DNA of 64,000 nt, taken from contig NZ_CP044067.1 of NCBI RefSeq assembly GCF_008693385.1, positions 2,337,501 through 2,401,500 of the forward strand, given 5' to 3'. Below, piece by piece: positions 31,240 to 48,257 of the stretch. Numbering within the stretch: the stretch's first letter is position 1; each line of letters opens with the position of its first letter. Position numbers and translations under genes: made by a program. The notes below the pieces were generated by a model that worked only from the letters and a program-made list of their open reading frames with translations, had not been told where the DNA came from and ran no database searches. The stretch comes from Cupriavidus pauculus. Lineage in GTDB: Bacteria > Pseudomonadota > Gammaproteobacteria > Burkholderiales > Burkholderiaceae.

Positions 31240-32892
31240 TCAGGCAAGTGTGGCGGCAGCCACGGACTCCACAGTCGCGCCCTGCGGCTCGGCAACGGAT
31301 GCCGGGCGTGCGGGCTTGCGGCTCCTCGGCGCCCTGGCCGGCTTCGTGGCAGCGGCCGCCTGGGCTTCGTCGCGCTCGATGGCAACCGCCAGTGTCTCCG
31401 CGATCGGTTGCGGAGCGATGGCGAGTGCCGGTGCAAGCGCGCCGTACAGTGCCATGTACTGGCGTGCCGGGCTGTCCCAGCTGAAATCGGTCTGCATGCC
31501 CACGCGCTGCATCGCGCGCCAGTGCCGCGACTTGCCCAGCCAGCCCAGCGCGCGCGTGATGGCTTCCGCCATGTCCTCCGCGCTTTCGCCGTCGAAGATG
31601 ATCCCATTCGCGCGCGGGGCTGGCAATGCCTCGTGTCCCACATCGCGCACGGTATCTGCCAAACCGCCCACGCGCGAGACGATCGGCACGGTGCCGTAGC
31701 GCATCGCGTACACGGGCGTCAGGCCGAAGGGTTCGAAGCGGCTGCCATGCAGCAGCGCATCGGCGCCGGCATGCAGCAGGTGCGCGTCTTCCTCGCGATA
31801 GCCGATGGCGACCGCGACACGATCGGGATAGCGCGCGGCGAGTTCGACGTACGCAGCCTCGAGCGTGCGATCGCCGCAGCCGAGAATCGCAAACTGCACA
31901 TCCGCATGCGCCGACACGATGATTTCGATCGCATCGAGCGCGACGTCCGCCATCTTCTGATGCGTGAGGCGGCTGCCCATGGCGACGATCGGGCGGTCCG
32001 CATCCTGCGGCAGGCCGAAGCGCGCCTGGAGCGCAGCCTTGCATGCCTTCTTGCCCGCCACGCTGCGCGCGTCGTAGCGCTGGGGCAGCAGGCGGTCTGT
32101 CGCGGGATCCCATGCCGACGTGTCCACGCCGTTCGGAATCGCGCCGAGTACATCGGCGCGATAGTCCAGCAGCCCTTCCAGGCCGTGGCCGAAGTGGCTC
32201 GTGCGGATTTCGCGCGCATAGGTGTGGCTGACGGTCGTCACGCGATCGGCGTAACGGATGCCGGCCTTGAGGAAGTTGAGCTTGCCCCAGAACTCGATGC
32301 CATCCGGCGCGAGATATTCGTCGGGAATGCCCAGCGTGCCGGCCAGCTCCATCGGGAACACGCCCTGGAACGCGAGGTTGTGGATCGTGCAGACCGTAGG
32401 AATGTGCAATCCGCGCATGCGCATGAACAGCGGCGTCAGGCCGGCATGCCAGTCGTGCGCGTGAACCATCGCCGGCGCCGGGAGCGGTGTCTCGCCCGCG
32501 GCGATCGCTGCGGCCGCATGTGCGAGCGCAGCAAAACGCTGCGCGTTATCGCAGAAATCGCGGCCCGTCGGATCGACGTAGAGCGAACCGGGGCGATCGT
32601 AGAGCGAGGGGCAATCGAGGAAAATCACGCGCGCGCCGCTGTCCGGCATCTGGCCCTCGAGCAGCCGGGCGGGACTATGCCCGGGAGGCAGCGCCATTGG
32701 CAGCCGGATCGCGCCCAGGCTGCGTACGCCGCGTGCCGCCGCGACCGCGCGCGGATAGCCGGGCATAAGGACAGACACGTTCGCGCCGCGTTGCTGCAGC
32801 GCGCCCGACAAACCGCCAATGACGTCGGCAAGGCCGCCCGTCTTGGCAAGAGGTTGCGCTTCCGCCGCGACGAAAAGGATGTTCGCGTTCAA
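31240..32892 (-). CDS. glgA: Glycogen synthase, GT5 family
   Basis: A protein of 550 residues. I chose the TTG at 32892: GGAG lies seven bases upstream and the family begins exactly here (LNANILFVAAEAQPLAKTGGLADV). The upstream in-frame ATG at 33081 would add an Arg-rich stretch foreign to the family. The KTGGLADV nucleotide-sugar motif, the HDWH segment and HGSRFEPFGLTPVYAMRYGT are present. It extends alpha-1,4-glucan from ADP-glucose, or makes maltose-1-phosphate in organisms with GlgE. The last 60 residues are an Ala/Lys/Pro tail not needed for the fold. No glgC is in the window. Confidence 0.93.
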   Translation of the reverse strand: MNANILFVAAEAQPLAKTGGLADVIGGLSGALQQRGANVSVLMPGYPRAVAAARGVRSLGAIRLPMALPPGHSPARLLEGQMPDSGARVIFLDCPSLYDRPGSLYVDPTGRDFCDNAQRFAALAHAAAAIAAGETPLPAPAMVHAHDWHAGLTPLFMRMRGLHIPTVCTIHNLAFQGVFPMELAGTLGIPDEYLAPDGIEFWGKLNFLKAGIRYADRVTTVSHTYAREIRTSHFGHGLEGLLDYRADVLGAIPNGVDTSAWDPATDRLLPQRYDARSVAGKKACKAALQARFGLPQDADRPIVAMGSRLTHQKMADVALDAIEIIVSAHADVQFAILGCGDRTLEAAYVELAARYPDRVAVAIGYREEDAHLLHAGADALLHGSRFEPFGLTPVYAMRYGTVPIVSRVGGLADTVRDVGHEALPAPRANGIIFDGESAEDMAEAITRALGWLGKSRHWRAMQRVGMQTDFSWDSPARQYMALYGALAPALAIAPQPIAETLAVAIERDEAQAAAATKPARAPRSRKPARPASVAEPQGATVESVAAATLA

Positions 32893-33134
32893 GGTGGACT
32901 CCGGATGAAAACGAACCGCAGGTGCGGCGAGCGCCGCAATACAGGGTTCGTTCTTGTTATTGGCTCGTGGCGCGGAAAACGCGCGCCGACGACCAATGCG
33001 AAGTCCGTGCCAGCGTGCTGCACTGCGTGAAAACCGCGCCGGCACGTGTGCGGCGGTGGCTGCACGCCGGCGCATTGTCATAGGTGGATGTACAAGCTTC
33101 CTCGGTCGTTGTAGAAACTACCGCGCTGCCCCGT

Positions 33135-35714
33135 TCACGGTGCGCAGCGCTCGCTGAAGCCGGGTTCGCCCGCCTGTCGCGCGCCCTGAACCTGTCCGCT
33201 CGAACGGTGCAGCAGGCAGACCGGGACCGGCTCCACGCGCCAGATGCGGTCGGCATACTCGCGAATCGCACGATCGGACGAAAAATGCCCGGAGCGTGCG
33301 CTCGACAGGATCGACATGCGCTGCCAGCGCGCGCGGTCGCCATAGGCGTTGGAGACGTTCTGCTGGCAATGCACGTACGACGCGAAGTCCGCGAGCAGCA
33401 TGTATGGGTCATGCTGGAGCAGGCCTTCGAAGAGCGGACGGAACACCGCGGCATCCCCTTTCGAGAAGAAACCGTGCTGAATCAGGTCGATGACCGCGCG
33501 CAGTTCGGGGTCGCTCTCGTAGAACGTGGCCGGCCGGTATCCCGCGGCCTTGAGCGCGTAGACCTCGGCCGCATTGAGCCCGAACGGAAAAAAGAAATCG
33601 GGGCCGATCGCGTCGCGCAGCTCGATATTGGCGCCGTCCATGGTGCCGATCGTGATGGCGCCGTTCATTGCGAATTTCATATTGCCGGTGCCCGAGGCCT
33701 CCTTGCCCGCGAGCGAGATCTGCTCCGACAGGTCCGCGGCGGGATAGATGCGCTGGCCATAGGTCACGTTGAAGTTGGGCAGGAACACCACCTTGAGCCG
33801 GTCACGCACCTGCGGATCGTTGTTCACCACGTCGGCAACCGACGTGACGAAGCGGATCATGAGCTTGGCATAGTGGTAACCGGGCGCGGCCTTGCCGCCG
33901 AACAGGAACGTGCGCGGCGTGATCTCCGCATGCGGATCCGACTTGATGCGGTGATAAAGCGCGATGATATGGAGCACCGCCAGATGCTGGCGCTTGTATT
34001 CGTGGATGCGCTTGACCATGACGTCGAACATCGACTCGGGGTCGATGACCACGCCGGTGGCGTCGCGCACGAGGCGCGCGAGGTCGCGCTTGTTCTCGCG
34101 CCGCACGTCGTACCAGCGCTCGCGGAACGCCGCGTCGTCGGCGTAGGGCTCGAGTGCGCGGATCTCGCCGAGGTCGCGGATCCAGCCGTCGCCGATGGCC
34201 TCGGTGACCAACTGCGTCATGCGCGGGTTGGACAGCGCAATCCACCGGCGCGGCGTGACGCCGTTGGTCACGTTCGTGAACTTGTCGGGCCACATCTCGT
34301 AGACGTCCTTGAGCACGTCCTCGCGCATGAGTTGCGAGTGCAATGCCGCGACGCCATTGATCGCATGGCTGCCCAGGCAGGCCAGATTGGCCATGCGCAC
34401 ATGGCGGCCGCCCTGTTCGTTGATGAGAGATAGCCGGGTGAGCCGGGTCTCGTCGCCATAGAATCGGATGCGCACGTCGTCGAGGAAGCGCGCGTTGAGC
34501 TCGTAGATGATTTCGAGGTGGCGCGGCAGGATGCGGCCGAACAGTTCGAGCGGCCATTGTTCGAGCGCCTCGGGCAGCAACGTATGGTTGGTGTAGGCAA
34601 AGGCGTGCCGTGTGATATGCCACGCCTCCTGCCATGGCACGTCGTGGTCATCGACGAGCAGCCGCATCAGCTCCGCAATACCGATGGCCGGATGGGTGTC
34701 GTTGAGCTGTACGGCGAACTTCTCGTGGAACCGCGTGACCGGCATGCCCTGGGTCGCCAGCAGTCGCATCATGTCCTGCAGCGAGCACGCGACGAAGAAA
34801 TATTGCTGCTCCAGCCGCAGCTCCTTGCCCTGCAGGGTCTCGTCGTTGGGGTAGAGCACCTTGGTCAGGTTCTCCGACGTCACCTTCTTGTTGACCGCGC
34901 CCAGGTAGTCGCCACGGTTGAACGTGTGGAAGTCGAACGCTTCGGTCGCTTCCGCACGCCATAGCCGCAGTGTATTGACGGTGTTGACGCGATATCCCAG
35001 GATCGGCGAATCGAACGGCACGCCGTGCACGGTCTTGACCGGCACCCAGCGCACGCGGTAATGGCCCCGATCGTCGGTGTAATGTTCGGTATGGCCGCCC
35101 AGGCGCACCTGTACCGCCCATTCCGAGCGCTGGATCTCCCATGGGTTGCCGTTGCGCAGCCAGGTGTCGGTACTCTCCACCTGCATGCCGTCGATGATGT
35201 TCTGGTGGAAGATGCCGTACTCGTAGCGGATGCCGTAGCCGAGCGCGGGAATCTCGAGCGACGCGAGCGAGTCCATGAAGCACGCCGCCAGCCGGCCCAG
35301 GCCGCCGTTGCCGAGGCCGGGTTCCACTTCCTGCGCGAGGATTTCGTCGAGATCGAGGTCCAGCGAGGCCATGGCCGCGCGTACGTCGTCGAAGATCCCG
35401 AGATTCACGAGGTTGTTGCCGAGGTGCGGCCCCATGAGGAATTCCGCGGACAGATAGGCCACCGTGCGGGACGGCTGGCTCTGATAGGTCTCGGCGGTAC
35501 TGATCCAGCGCTGCACGAGGCGGTCTCGCACCGTATGGGCGAGTGCCTGATAGAGATCGTTGCCGCTGGCATGGCCGGGCAGTTTGCCCTGCGTGTAGAA
35601 GACGTGGTCGAGAAATGCCCGGCGGATCGTCGCGCCCGACATCGCGGTGCGCGTGTCGTCGCCCTGATCCGTGTTTGCCGCGGGCGCGCCCCGCAGCCGT
35701 GTGGGTTCATTCAT
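33135..35714 (-). CDS. glgP: Glycogen/maltodextrin phosphorylase
   Basis: A protein of 859 residues from the ATG at 35714 (AAGGAG upstream; an open frame continues further up but without family sequence). The pyridoxal-phosphate lysine motif is EASGTGNMKFAMNGA. GLGNGGLGRLAACFMDSLASL, VQLNDTHPAI and HEYKRQHL are the usual landmarks. It releases glucose-1-phosphate from alpha-glucan ends. It is the first gene of the leftward operon; a 242-base gap to glgA has no gene and ends at the glgA ribosome site. The N-terminal 25 residues form a variable leader. Its own promoter is not clear. Confidence 0.96.
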   Translation of the reverse strand: MNEPTRLRGAPAANTDQGDDTRTAMSGATIRRAFLDHVFYTQGKLPGHASGNDLYQALAHTVRDRLVQRWISTAETYQSQPSRTVAYLSAEFLMGPHLGNNLVNLGIFDDVRAAMASLDLDLDEILAQEVEPGLGNGGLGRLAACFMDSLASLEIPALGYGIRYEYGIFHQNIIDGMQVESTDTWLRNGNPWEIQRSEWAVQVRLGGHTEHYTDDRGHYRVRWVPVKTVHGVPFDSPILGYRVNTVNTLRLWRAEATEAFDFHTFNRGDYLGAVNKKVTSENLTKVLYPNDETLQGKELRLEQQYFFVACSLQDMMRLLATQGMPVTRFHEKFAVQLNDTHPAIGIAELMRLLVDDHDVPWQEAWHITRHAFAYTNHTLLPEALEQWPLELFGRILPRHLEIIYELNARFLDDVRIRFYGDETRLTRLSLINEQGGRHVRMANLACLGSHAINGVAALHSQLMREDVLKDVYEMWPDKFTNVTNGVTPRRWIALSNPRMTQLVTEAIGDGWIRDLGEIRALEPYADDAAFRERWYDVRRENKRDLARLVRDATGVVIDPESMFDVMVKRIHEYKRQHLAVLHIIALYHRIKSDPHAEITPRTFLFGGKAAPGYHYAKLMIRFVTSVADVVNNDPQVRDRLKVVFLPNFNVTYGQRIYPAADLSEQISLAGKEASGTGNMKFAMNGAITIGTMDGANIELRDAIGPDFFFPFGLNAAEVYALKAAGYRPATFYESDPELRAVIDLIQHGFFSKGDAAVFRPLFEGLLQHDPYMLLADFASYVHCQQNVSNAYGDRARWQRMSILSSARSGHFSSDRAIREYADRIWRVEPVPVCLLHRSSGQVQGARQAGEPGFSERCAP

Positions 35715-35907
35715 CGTAGGAGCTCCTTGGGGAGGGACGGGAGAGACCTCAGCCTCCATGCTAGAAAAAAAGCGCCGCGGCGCGTCAAGCGGGCGCGGCA
35801 TTCGGTGCAATCCGTATGAAACGCGCGATAGGTACGAAACCTGCATCGCCCGTGCGTCAGGCACGTCGTTATGACGTAGCATCCAGCCCACGCCCCGGAG
35901 ACAAGCC

Positions 35908-36045
35908 ATGGCCACCCATATTCCGCACGAACCTGCCCGACGCCCGGACCATCGGCCCGACCAGTGTCCGGACCACGGCAAGGAGCGCGGCGACAAGCCC
36001 GCGCGCGACCTCCCGGACAAGCATCCTGTGCCGCCTTCCACGTGA
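35908..36045 (+). CDS. 45-residue hydrophilic ORF of unknown function
   Basis: An ATG with GGAG seven bases upstream encodes MATHIPHEPARRPDHRPDQC followed by a charged, Pro/Asp/Lys/His-rich stretch to the TGA. There is one cysteine, no hydrophobic segment and a predicted disordered character. It lies between the glgP promoter region and the PAS kinase. It resembles no family I know; base composition at codon third positions is GC-rich as in real genes. Support is a ribosome site and reading-frame bias only. Confidence 0.45.
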   Translation: MATHIPHEPARRPDHRPDQCPDHGKERGDKPARDLPDKHPVPPST

Positions 36046-36048
36046 GTG

Positions 36049-36056
36049 GCGTTGTA
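36049..36056. promoter_or_regulatory. GCGTTGTA word upstream of the PAS kinase
   Basis: Eight-base copy of the recurring word, 25 bases before a weak sigma-54-like GGGTTAC-CGGC-TTGCG (36081-36096, GG-N10-GC intact, poor -24). The predicted leader to 36209 would be about 100 bases. Confidence 0.3.
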
Positions 36057-36208
36057 GTTTTTGCCCGCGCGAGCAGTTTCGGGTTACCGGCTTGCGTAAA
36101 TAATGCGGTCATTGCCGACCGTCTATGATGAATGGACGTGTCGGTATTCACGCGCGTCCCCTGGCTTCCAAGAAAAGCAGCGCTCTCGCGATAAGAGAAG
36201 GACAACCT

Positions 36209-38158
36209 ATGTGGCAGCGGCAGCCGTCGGTCTTTCAGCCGGCGCGGGAGGAATCCGCGGGCACGCGCGTGAGCGGCGTGTCGCGCGGCATATCGGATGT
36301 ATCGAACGTATCGGCATCGCATCCCGCATGGCTCGACGCCCTGCAGGATGTTGCCGTATTCGATCTGGCCCCCGACGGGCATATCCGTCAATGGACCCAC
36401 GCGGCCTGGCGCACGTTCCGCTATGCGGAGGACGAGGTGGTGGGACGGCATGTGTCGTGCCTGCTGTCGGGGGGCAGCAGGCACGGCGCCGATACGCACG
36501 ACGACACCGTTTCGGCAGGCTGCGACCGGTGGCTCGACTCGGCACGCGACGAGGGCCGTGGCGAATGGCGCGGCTGGTGTGCGCGACGCGACGGCAGCGT
36601 CTTCTATGCGCACCTCGGTCTGGTGGTCCACGCCGACGGCATGGCCGTGGCATGTCACGACGTGACCGTGCGCCATGCGGCCGAGGAGCGCGCGGAGCAG
36701 GCCGAGGCCCGGCGCGCGCAACTGGCCAACGCGCTGCACGATCGTGCGGTCTGTGAACTGAGCCTCGATGGCACGATTCTGGAATGGAACGATGGCGCGA
36801 CCGCGCTGACGGGGTATAGCGCGAGCGAGGCGATCGGCCAGCCCATCTCCCTGCTGTACTCGCGGCAGGACATCGCGGCCGGCAACGACCTCGCGGCACT
36901 CGAGGCGGTGCGCGCGCAGGGCGCGTGGAGCGGCGAAGACCGGCTGCAGCGCAAGGATGGTTCGCTCGTGCGCTGTGCCATCGGCCAGGTGCTGTCGCGC
37001 GACGCGGCAGCTTGTCCCACGGGCATTCTCTGGACCGCCCACGACATGACCGATGCCGCGCGGTTGCGGGAGTTGGAGGGCGCGGGCCGTCGCGTGCAGG
37101 CTTTCCTGGCCATTCTCGCGCATGAACTGCGCAATCCGCTCGCGCCTATCCGCAATGCGGTGGACGTCATCCGCCTGACCTCGCCGGCGGACGGCCGTAT
37201 TCGCCATTGCGCGGATATCATCGGCCGGCAGGTCCATCTGCTGACGCGGCTCGTCACGGACCTGATGGATGTCGGGCGCGTGACCACGGGCAAACTCAAG
37301 GTGCAGCTTGCCCCGACCATGTACAACGAGATCGTCGGCACGAGCATCGAGGCGATTCGCCCGGTCATCGAGGCAGCCGGACAGCGCATCTCGGTGACGT
37401 TGCCCACCGATCCGCTGTTCGTCAATGCCGATGCGGGCCGGCTGGGACAGGTCCTGTCGAACCTGCTCAGCAACGCGACCAAATACACCGCGCGCGGCGG
37501 CGCCATCTCGGTCGATGTCGTCGCCGAGGGCGGAAGCGTCATCACCACCGTGGCCGACACGGGCGAAGGCATCGCACCCGAAGCGCTCGATCGCATCTTC
37601 AACCTGTTCACGCAGGAGGGCGATGCGGCGGGACAACGCAGCGGTCTCGGCATCGGCCTTGCGCTGGCGCGCGCCGTGGTGGAAGCGCATGGTGGTGCGA
37701 TTCAGGCCAGCAGTCCCGGCGAGGGCCGGGGCAGTACGTTCACCGTGATCCTCCCGGAGGTGGAAATGGACGGCGAAGCGGTGGTACGCGCGGTGCCCGA
37801 AGCAAGCGTCTCGCGCCGCGTGCTGATCGTCGACGACAACGCGGACTCGGCGGACAGCATGGTGGAACTCCTCGCGGTGCTCGGCCACGAGGCCCGCGCC
37901 GCTTACGGCGGCGCGCAGGCGCTCGAGGTGGTGCGCGACTTCATGCCCGACGTGGTGCTGCTGGACCTCGAGATGCCCGAGATGAACGGCTACGAGGTGC
38001 TTGCCGCCATGCAGGCCCACGGGCTGCGGGCGAGCGTGTTCGCGCTGACGGGCCGCGGTACCGCGGACGACCGGCGCCGCGCACTCGATGCGGGCTTCGC
38101 CGAGCATCTGGTCAAGCCGGTCACCGTGGAGTCGCTGAACGGCGCGCTGCGGGGCTAG
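36209..38158 (+). CDS. PAS-PAS hybrid histidine kinase with C-terminal receiver
   Basis: A 649-residue soluble protein; the ATG at 36209 has an AGAAGGA ribosome site. Two PAS domains (about residues 45-165, QDVAVFDLAPDGHIRQWT, and 185-295, VCELSLDGTILEWNDGATALTGYS) precede HisKA with H-box ILAHELRNPLAPIRNAVDVI. HATPase has NLLSNATKYTARGG, VADTGEGIAPE and GLGIGLALARAVVEAHGG. The receiver (about 530-645) is intact with VLIVDDNADSAD, LLDLEMPEMNG and HLVKPV. It lacks membrane helices. It lies between the two glucan operons, convergent with malQ, and may report metabolic or redox state; signal unknown. Confidence 0.92.
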   Translation: MWQRQPSVFQPAREESAGTRVSGVSRGISDVSNVSASHPAWLDALQDVAVFDLAPDGHIRQWTHAAWRTFRYAEDEVVGRHVSCLLSGGSRHGADTHDDTVSAGCDRWLDSARDEGRGEWRGWCARRDGSVFYAHLGLVVHADGMAVACHDVTVRHAAEERAEQAEARRAQLANALHDRAVCELSLDGTILEWNDGATALTGYSASEAIGQPISLLYSRQDIAAGNDLAALEAVRAQGAWSGEDRLQRKDGSLVRCAIGQVLSRDAAACPTGILWTAHDMTDAARLRELEGAGRRVQAFLAILAHELRNPLAPIRNAVDVIRLTSPADGRIRHCADIIGRQVHLLTRLVTDLMDVGRVTTGKLKVQLAPTMYNEIVGTSIEAIRPVIEAAGQRISVTLPTDPLFVNADAGRLGQVLSNLLSNATKYTARGGAISVDVVAEGGSVITTVADTGEGIAPEALDRIFNLFTQEGDAAGQRSGLGIGLALARAVVEAHGGAIQASSPGEGRGSTFTVILPEVEMDGEAVVRAVPEASVSRRVLIVDDNADSADSMVELLAVLGHEARAAYGGAQALEVVRDFMPDVVLLDLEMPEMNGYEVLAAMQAHGLRASVFALTGRGTADDRRRALDAGFAEHLVKPVTVESLNGALRG

Positions 38159-38195
38159 CGCCCCGCATTGCCCGCATTGTCGGCATTCCCTGCGT

Positions 38196-40367
38196 TCACG
38201 CATCCCCGCTCCGCAGCGCGCGCACGCGCGCGGCAACGTCGCTGCGTGCGAACAGCGCCCGGACATCCACATCGATCCGCCGCTGCCAGTTCGGATGGCC
38301 GCTGATCGTGCCCGGGAGATTGGGCTGCTCGACCGCACCGGTCAGGTCCTCGATCGGCACGAGCCGCAGCGGCGTGCGCGTGCGTCCCAGCCACGCGAGG
38401 ATGGCCTCGATCGGCGGCTCCTGTGGCGGAAGGTCGCGCGCTGCGCCGTCGATCATCCCGCCCTCGACGAGCGCATGCCATAACGCCGCCCGATCGGCCG
38501 CGCGCACGGCCATCGCGCTGGCCTCGGTTTCGCCGGGGCCCAGCTGCCCGAGGCTCGCGCGCCAGGCGATATCGCGGCCGGCCCACCAGCCCGCGATGCT
38601 CGGCAGATCGTGCGTGGTCGTCGTGGCCACCGCCTGCACCGGCCATTCCGCTGCGGGCACGAAGCGGGCGGTCGTCCCCGCCGGTGGCTCGGCATCCCGC
38701 TCGAACCACAGCACGTCGATGCCGAGCACGCCGCGCGCCGCGAGGGCGGCATTGAGCGATGCGGGCACGGTACCGAGGTTCTCGCCGATGACGATCGCGC
38801 GATGCCGCCACGATTCCAGCGCCACGAGCCGCAGCAGATCGTCCAGCGGATAGGTCAGATAGGCGCCTTCGCGCGCGGAAGCGCCCTCGGGCACCAGCCA
38901 CATGCGCGCGAGGCCCAGCACATGATCGATGCGCAGGCCACCCGCATGCGCGAGATTCGCGCGCAGCATCTCGATGAACGCCGCGTAGCCGTGCTGGCGC
39001 AGCCCGCGCGGCGAGAACACCGCGACGCCCCAGTCCTGCCCGAGCGGGTTGTACACGTCGGGCGGCGCGCCCGCATGAAAGCCGTTGAGGATCTCGGCCT
39101 GCCGCGTCCACGCGTGGCTGCCACCGGGATCGGTGCCCACGGCGAGGTCCGCGATCACGCCGATGGCCATGCCGGCAGCGCGCGCGCGACGCTGCGCGGC
39201 GGCGAGGCCGTCCGCGGCCAGCCACTGCAGGAAGGTGTGGAAGGCCACGTCGTCGGCATGATCGCGCGCAAAGGCGGCCACGGCGTCGTCGTGAGGGTCC
39301 CGCCATTCGGCGGGCCAGTTGCGCCAGTCGGCACCCGCCTCGCCATCGCGCTGCAGGCGATGCTGCTGCATCGCCTCGAAGCAGGCGTGCGCGTGCAGGG
39401 CGCTGCCACCCAGCGCGCGAAACGCCGAAAAGCGTTGCAGCACGTCCGCCGGCAGAAGCTGCGCCTGACGTTCCCATAACCATCGCAGCACGGCATAGCG
39501 CGCGGGAGACAGCGCGAGCCAGTCGATTTCGTCGCGCGCCTCTGCCGCGCGGAACGCCTCGGCCAGCGACAGGGCGTCGATCGCCGTCGCGACCGCCTCC
39601 GCGCCGAATACCGCGGCGGGGTCCACATAGAGCGGATTGAAGAACAGCCGGCTCGACGGCGAATAGGGGCTATAGCGTGACGGCAGCGCGGCAAAGCCCG
39701 CATGCAGCGGATTGATCGCGACCGCCTGCGCGCTCGCCTTGGCCGCGGCTTCGCAGGCATCGGCCAGCGCGGTCAGGTCGCCGAGGCCGGTCGGGGCACC
39801 CCGCCGCAGCGAATAAAGCTGCACAGCCAGTCCCCATGGATGAGCGTCGGGCTTTCCGCCGCCATGCTCGTTCAGGGCATCCTCCACGCCGTAGCAGCGC
39901 GGCGGGGCGACGGCGATGGTGGTGTGCAGGTCGCCGAGTACCAGGCGGTGATAGCCGGCCGTGGCGATGGGCGCCAGCGCGAGGACGCTGCCGCTTCTGC
40001 CCAAACCGGTGTCCGCGGCGGAAGTCCATTCCACGCGCCGCGCCACGTCTTCCACGACGCTGCCGTCTTCCATCTCGATGCGATACGGCCGCTGCGCGAT
40101 CGCCTCGCGCCAGGGCACATGCACGGGGCGATCGATGTCGGCGGTGATCAGGGGCGGCAAGCCATGCGCGGCGTCTTCGGCCTCGAGCCGCGCGCGCGAG
40201 GCTTCGCACTGGTCATCGGTCTCGCACGGCAGGCCCATGGCCGTCAGCACGGTGCGGATTGCCGCGGGCGACAGCGTCTGCGGCTGGCCCCACGCGTCGT
40301 CCCATTGGGTTTGCAGGCCTGCCTGCGTGGCCAGCGCCGCGAGCGGATCGGTGTGATGTGTCGTCAT
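38196..40367 (-). CDS. malQ: 4-alpha-glucanotransferase (amylomaltase)
   Basis: A 723-residue GH77 enzyme; the ATG at 40367 lies two bases after the glgX stop. Nucleophile in LRIDHVLGLARMWLVPEG, acid in VIGENLGTVP, third carboxylate in THDLPSIAGWWAGRD. It is longer than plant D-enzymes because of an N-terminal domain of about 140 residues, as in E. coli MalQ. It transfers glucan chains, turning short maltodextrins left by GlgX into longer ones for GlgP. Last gene of the glgE operon. Confidence 0.95.
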   Translation of the reverse strand: MTTHHTDPLAALATQAGLQTQWDDAWGQPQTLSPAAIRTVLTAMGLPCETDDQCEASRARLEAEDAAHGLPPLITADIDRPVHVPWREAIAQRPYRIEMEDGSVVEDVARRVEWTSAADTGLGRSGSVLALAPIATAGYHRLVLGDLHTTIAVAPPRCYGVEDALNEHGGGKPDAHPWGLAVQLYSLRRGAPTGLGDLTALADACEAAAKASAQAVAINPLHAGFAALPSRYSPYSPSSRLFFNPLYVDPAAVFGAEAVATAIDALSLAEAFRAAEARDEIDWLALSPARYAVLRWLWERQAQLLPADVLQRFSAFRALGGSALHAHACFEAMQQHRLQRDGEAGADWRNWPAEWRDPHDDAVAAFARDHADDVAFHTFLQWLAADGLAAAQRRARAAGMAIGVIADLAVGTDPGGSHAWTRQAEILNGFHAGAPPDVYNPLGQDWGVAVFSPRGLRQHGYAAFIEMLRANLAHAGGLRIDHVLGLARMWLVPEGASAREGAYLTYPLDDLLRLVALESWRHRAIVIGENLGTVPASLNAALAARGVLGIDVLWFERDAEPPAGTTARFVPAAEWPVQAVATTTTHDLPSIAGWWAGRDIAWRASLGQLGPGETEASAMAVRAADRAALWHALVEGGMIDGAARDLPPQEPPIEAILAWLGRTRTPLRLVPIEDLTGAVEQPNLPGTISGHPNWQRRIDVDVRALFARSDVAARVRALRSGDA

Positions 40368-40369
40368 GT

Positions 40370-42517
<2,148 letters not shown>

Positions 42518-42604
42518 GAAGTCAGCTCCTTCCTGAGATGTCGTTACGGTTGTAATGATTGTTCTTGGACCGGGGGCTCACCTCGTGCAGCAGTCTCAAT
42601 AGAC

Positions 42605-48253
<5,649 letters not shown>

Positions 48254-48257
<4 letters not shown>

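Noticed and set aside
35842..35857. Possible leftward sigma-54 promoter for glgP
   Set aside because: The first G of the invariant -24 GG is C and the leader would be about 117 bases.
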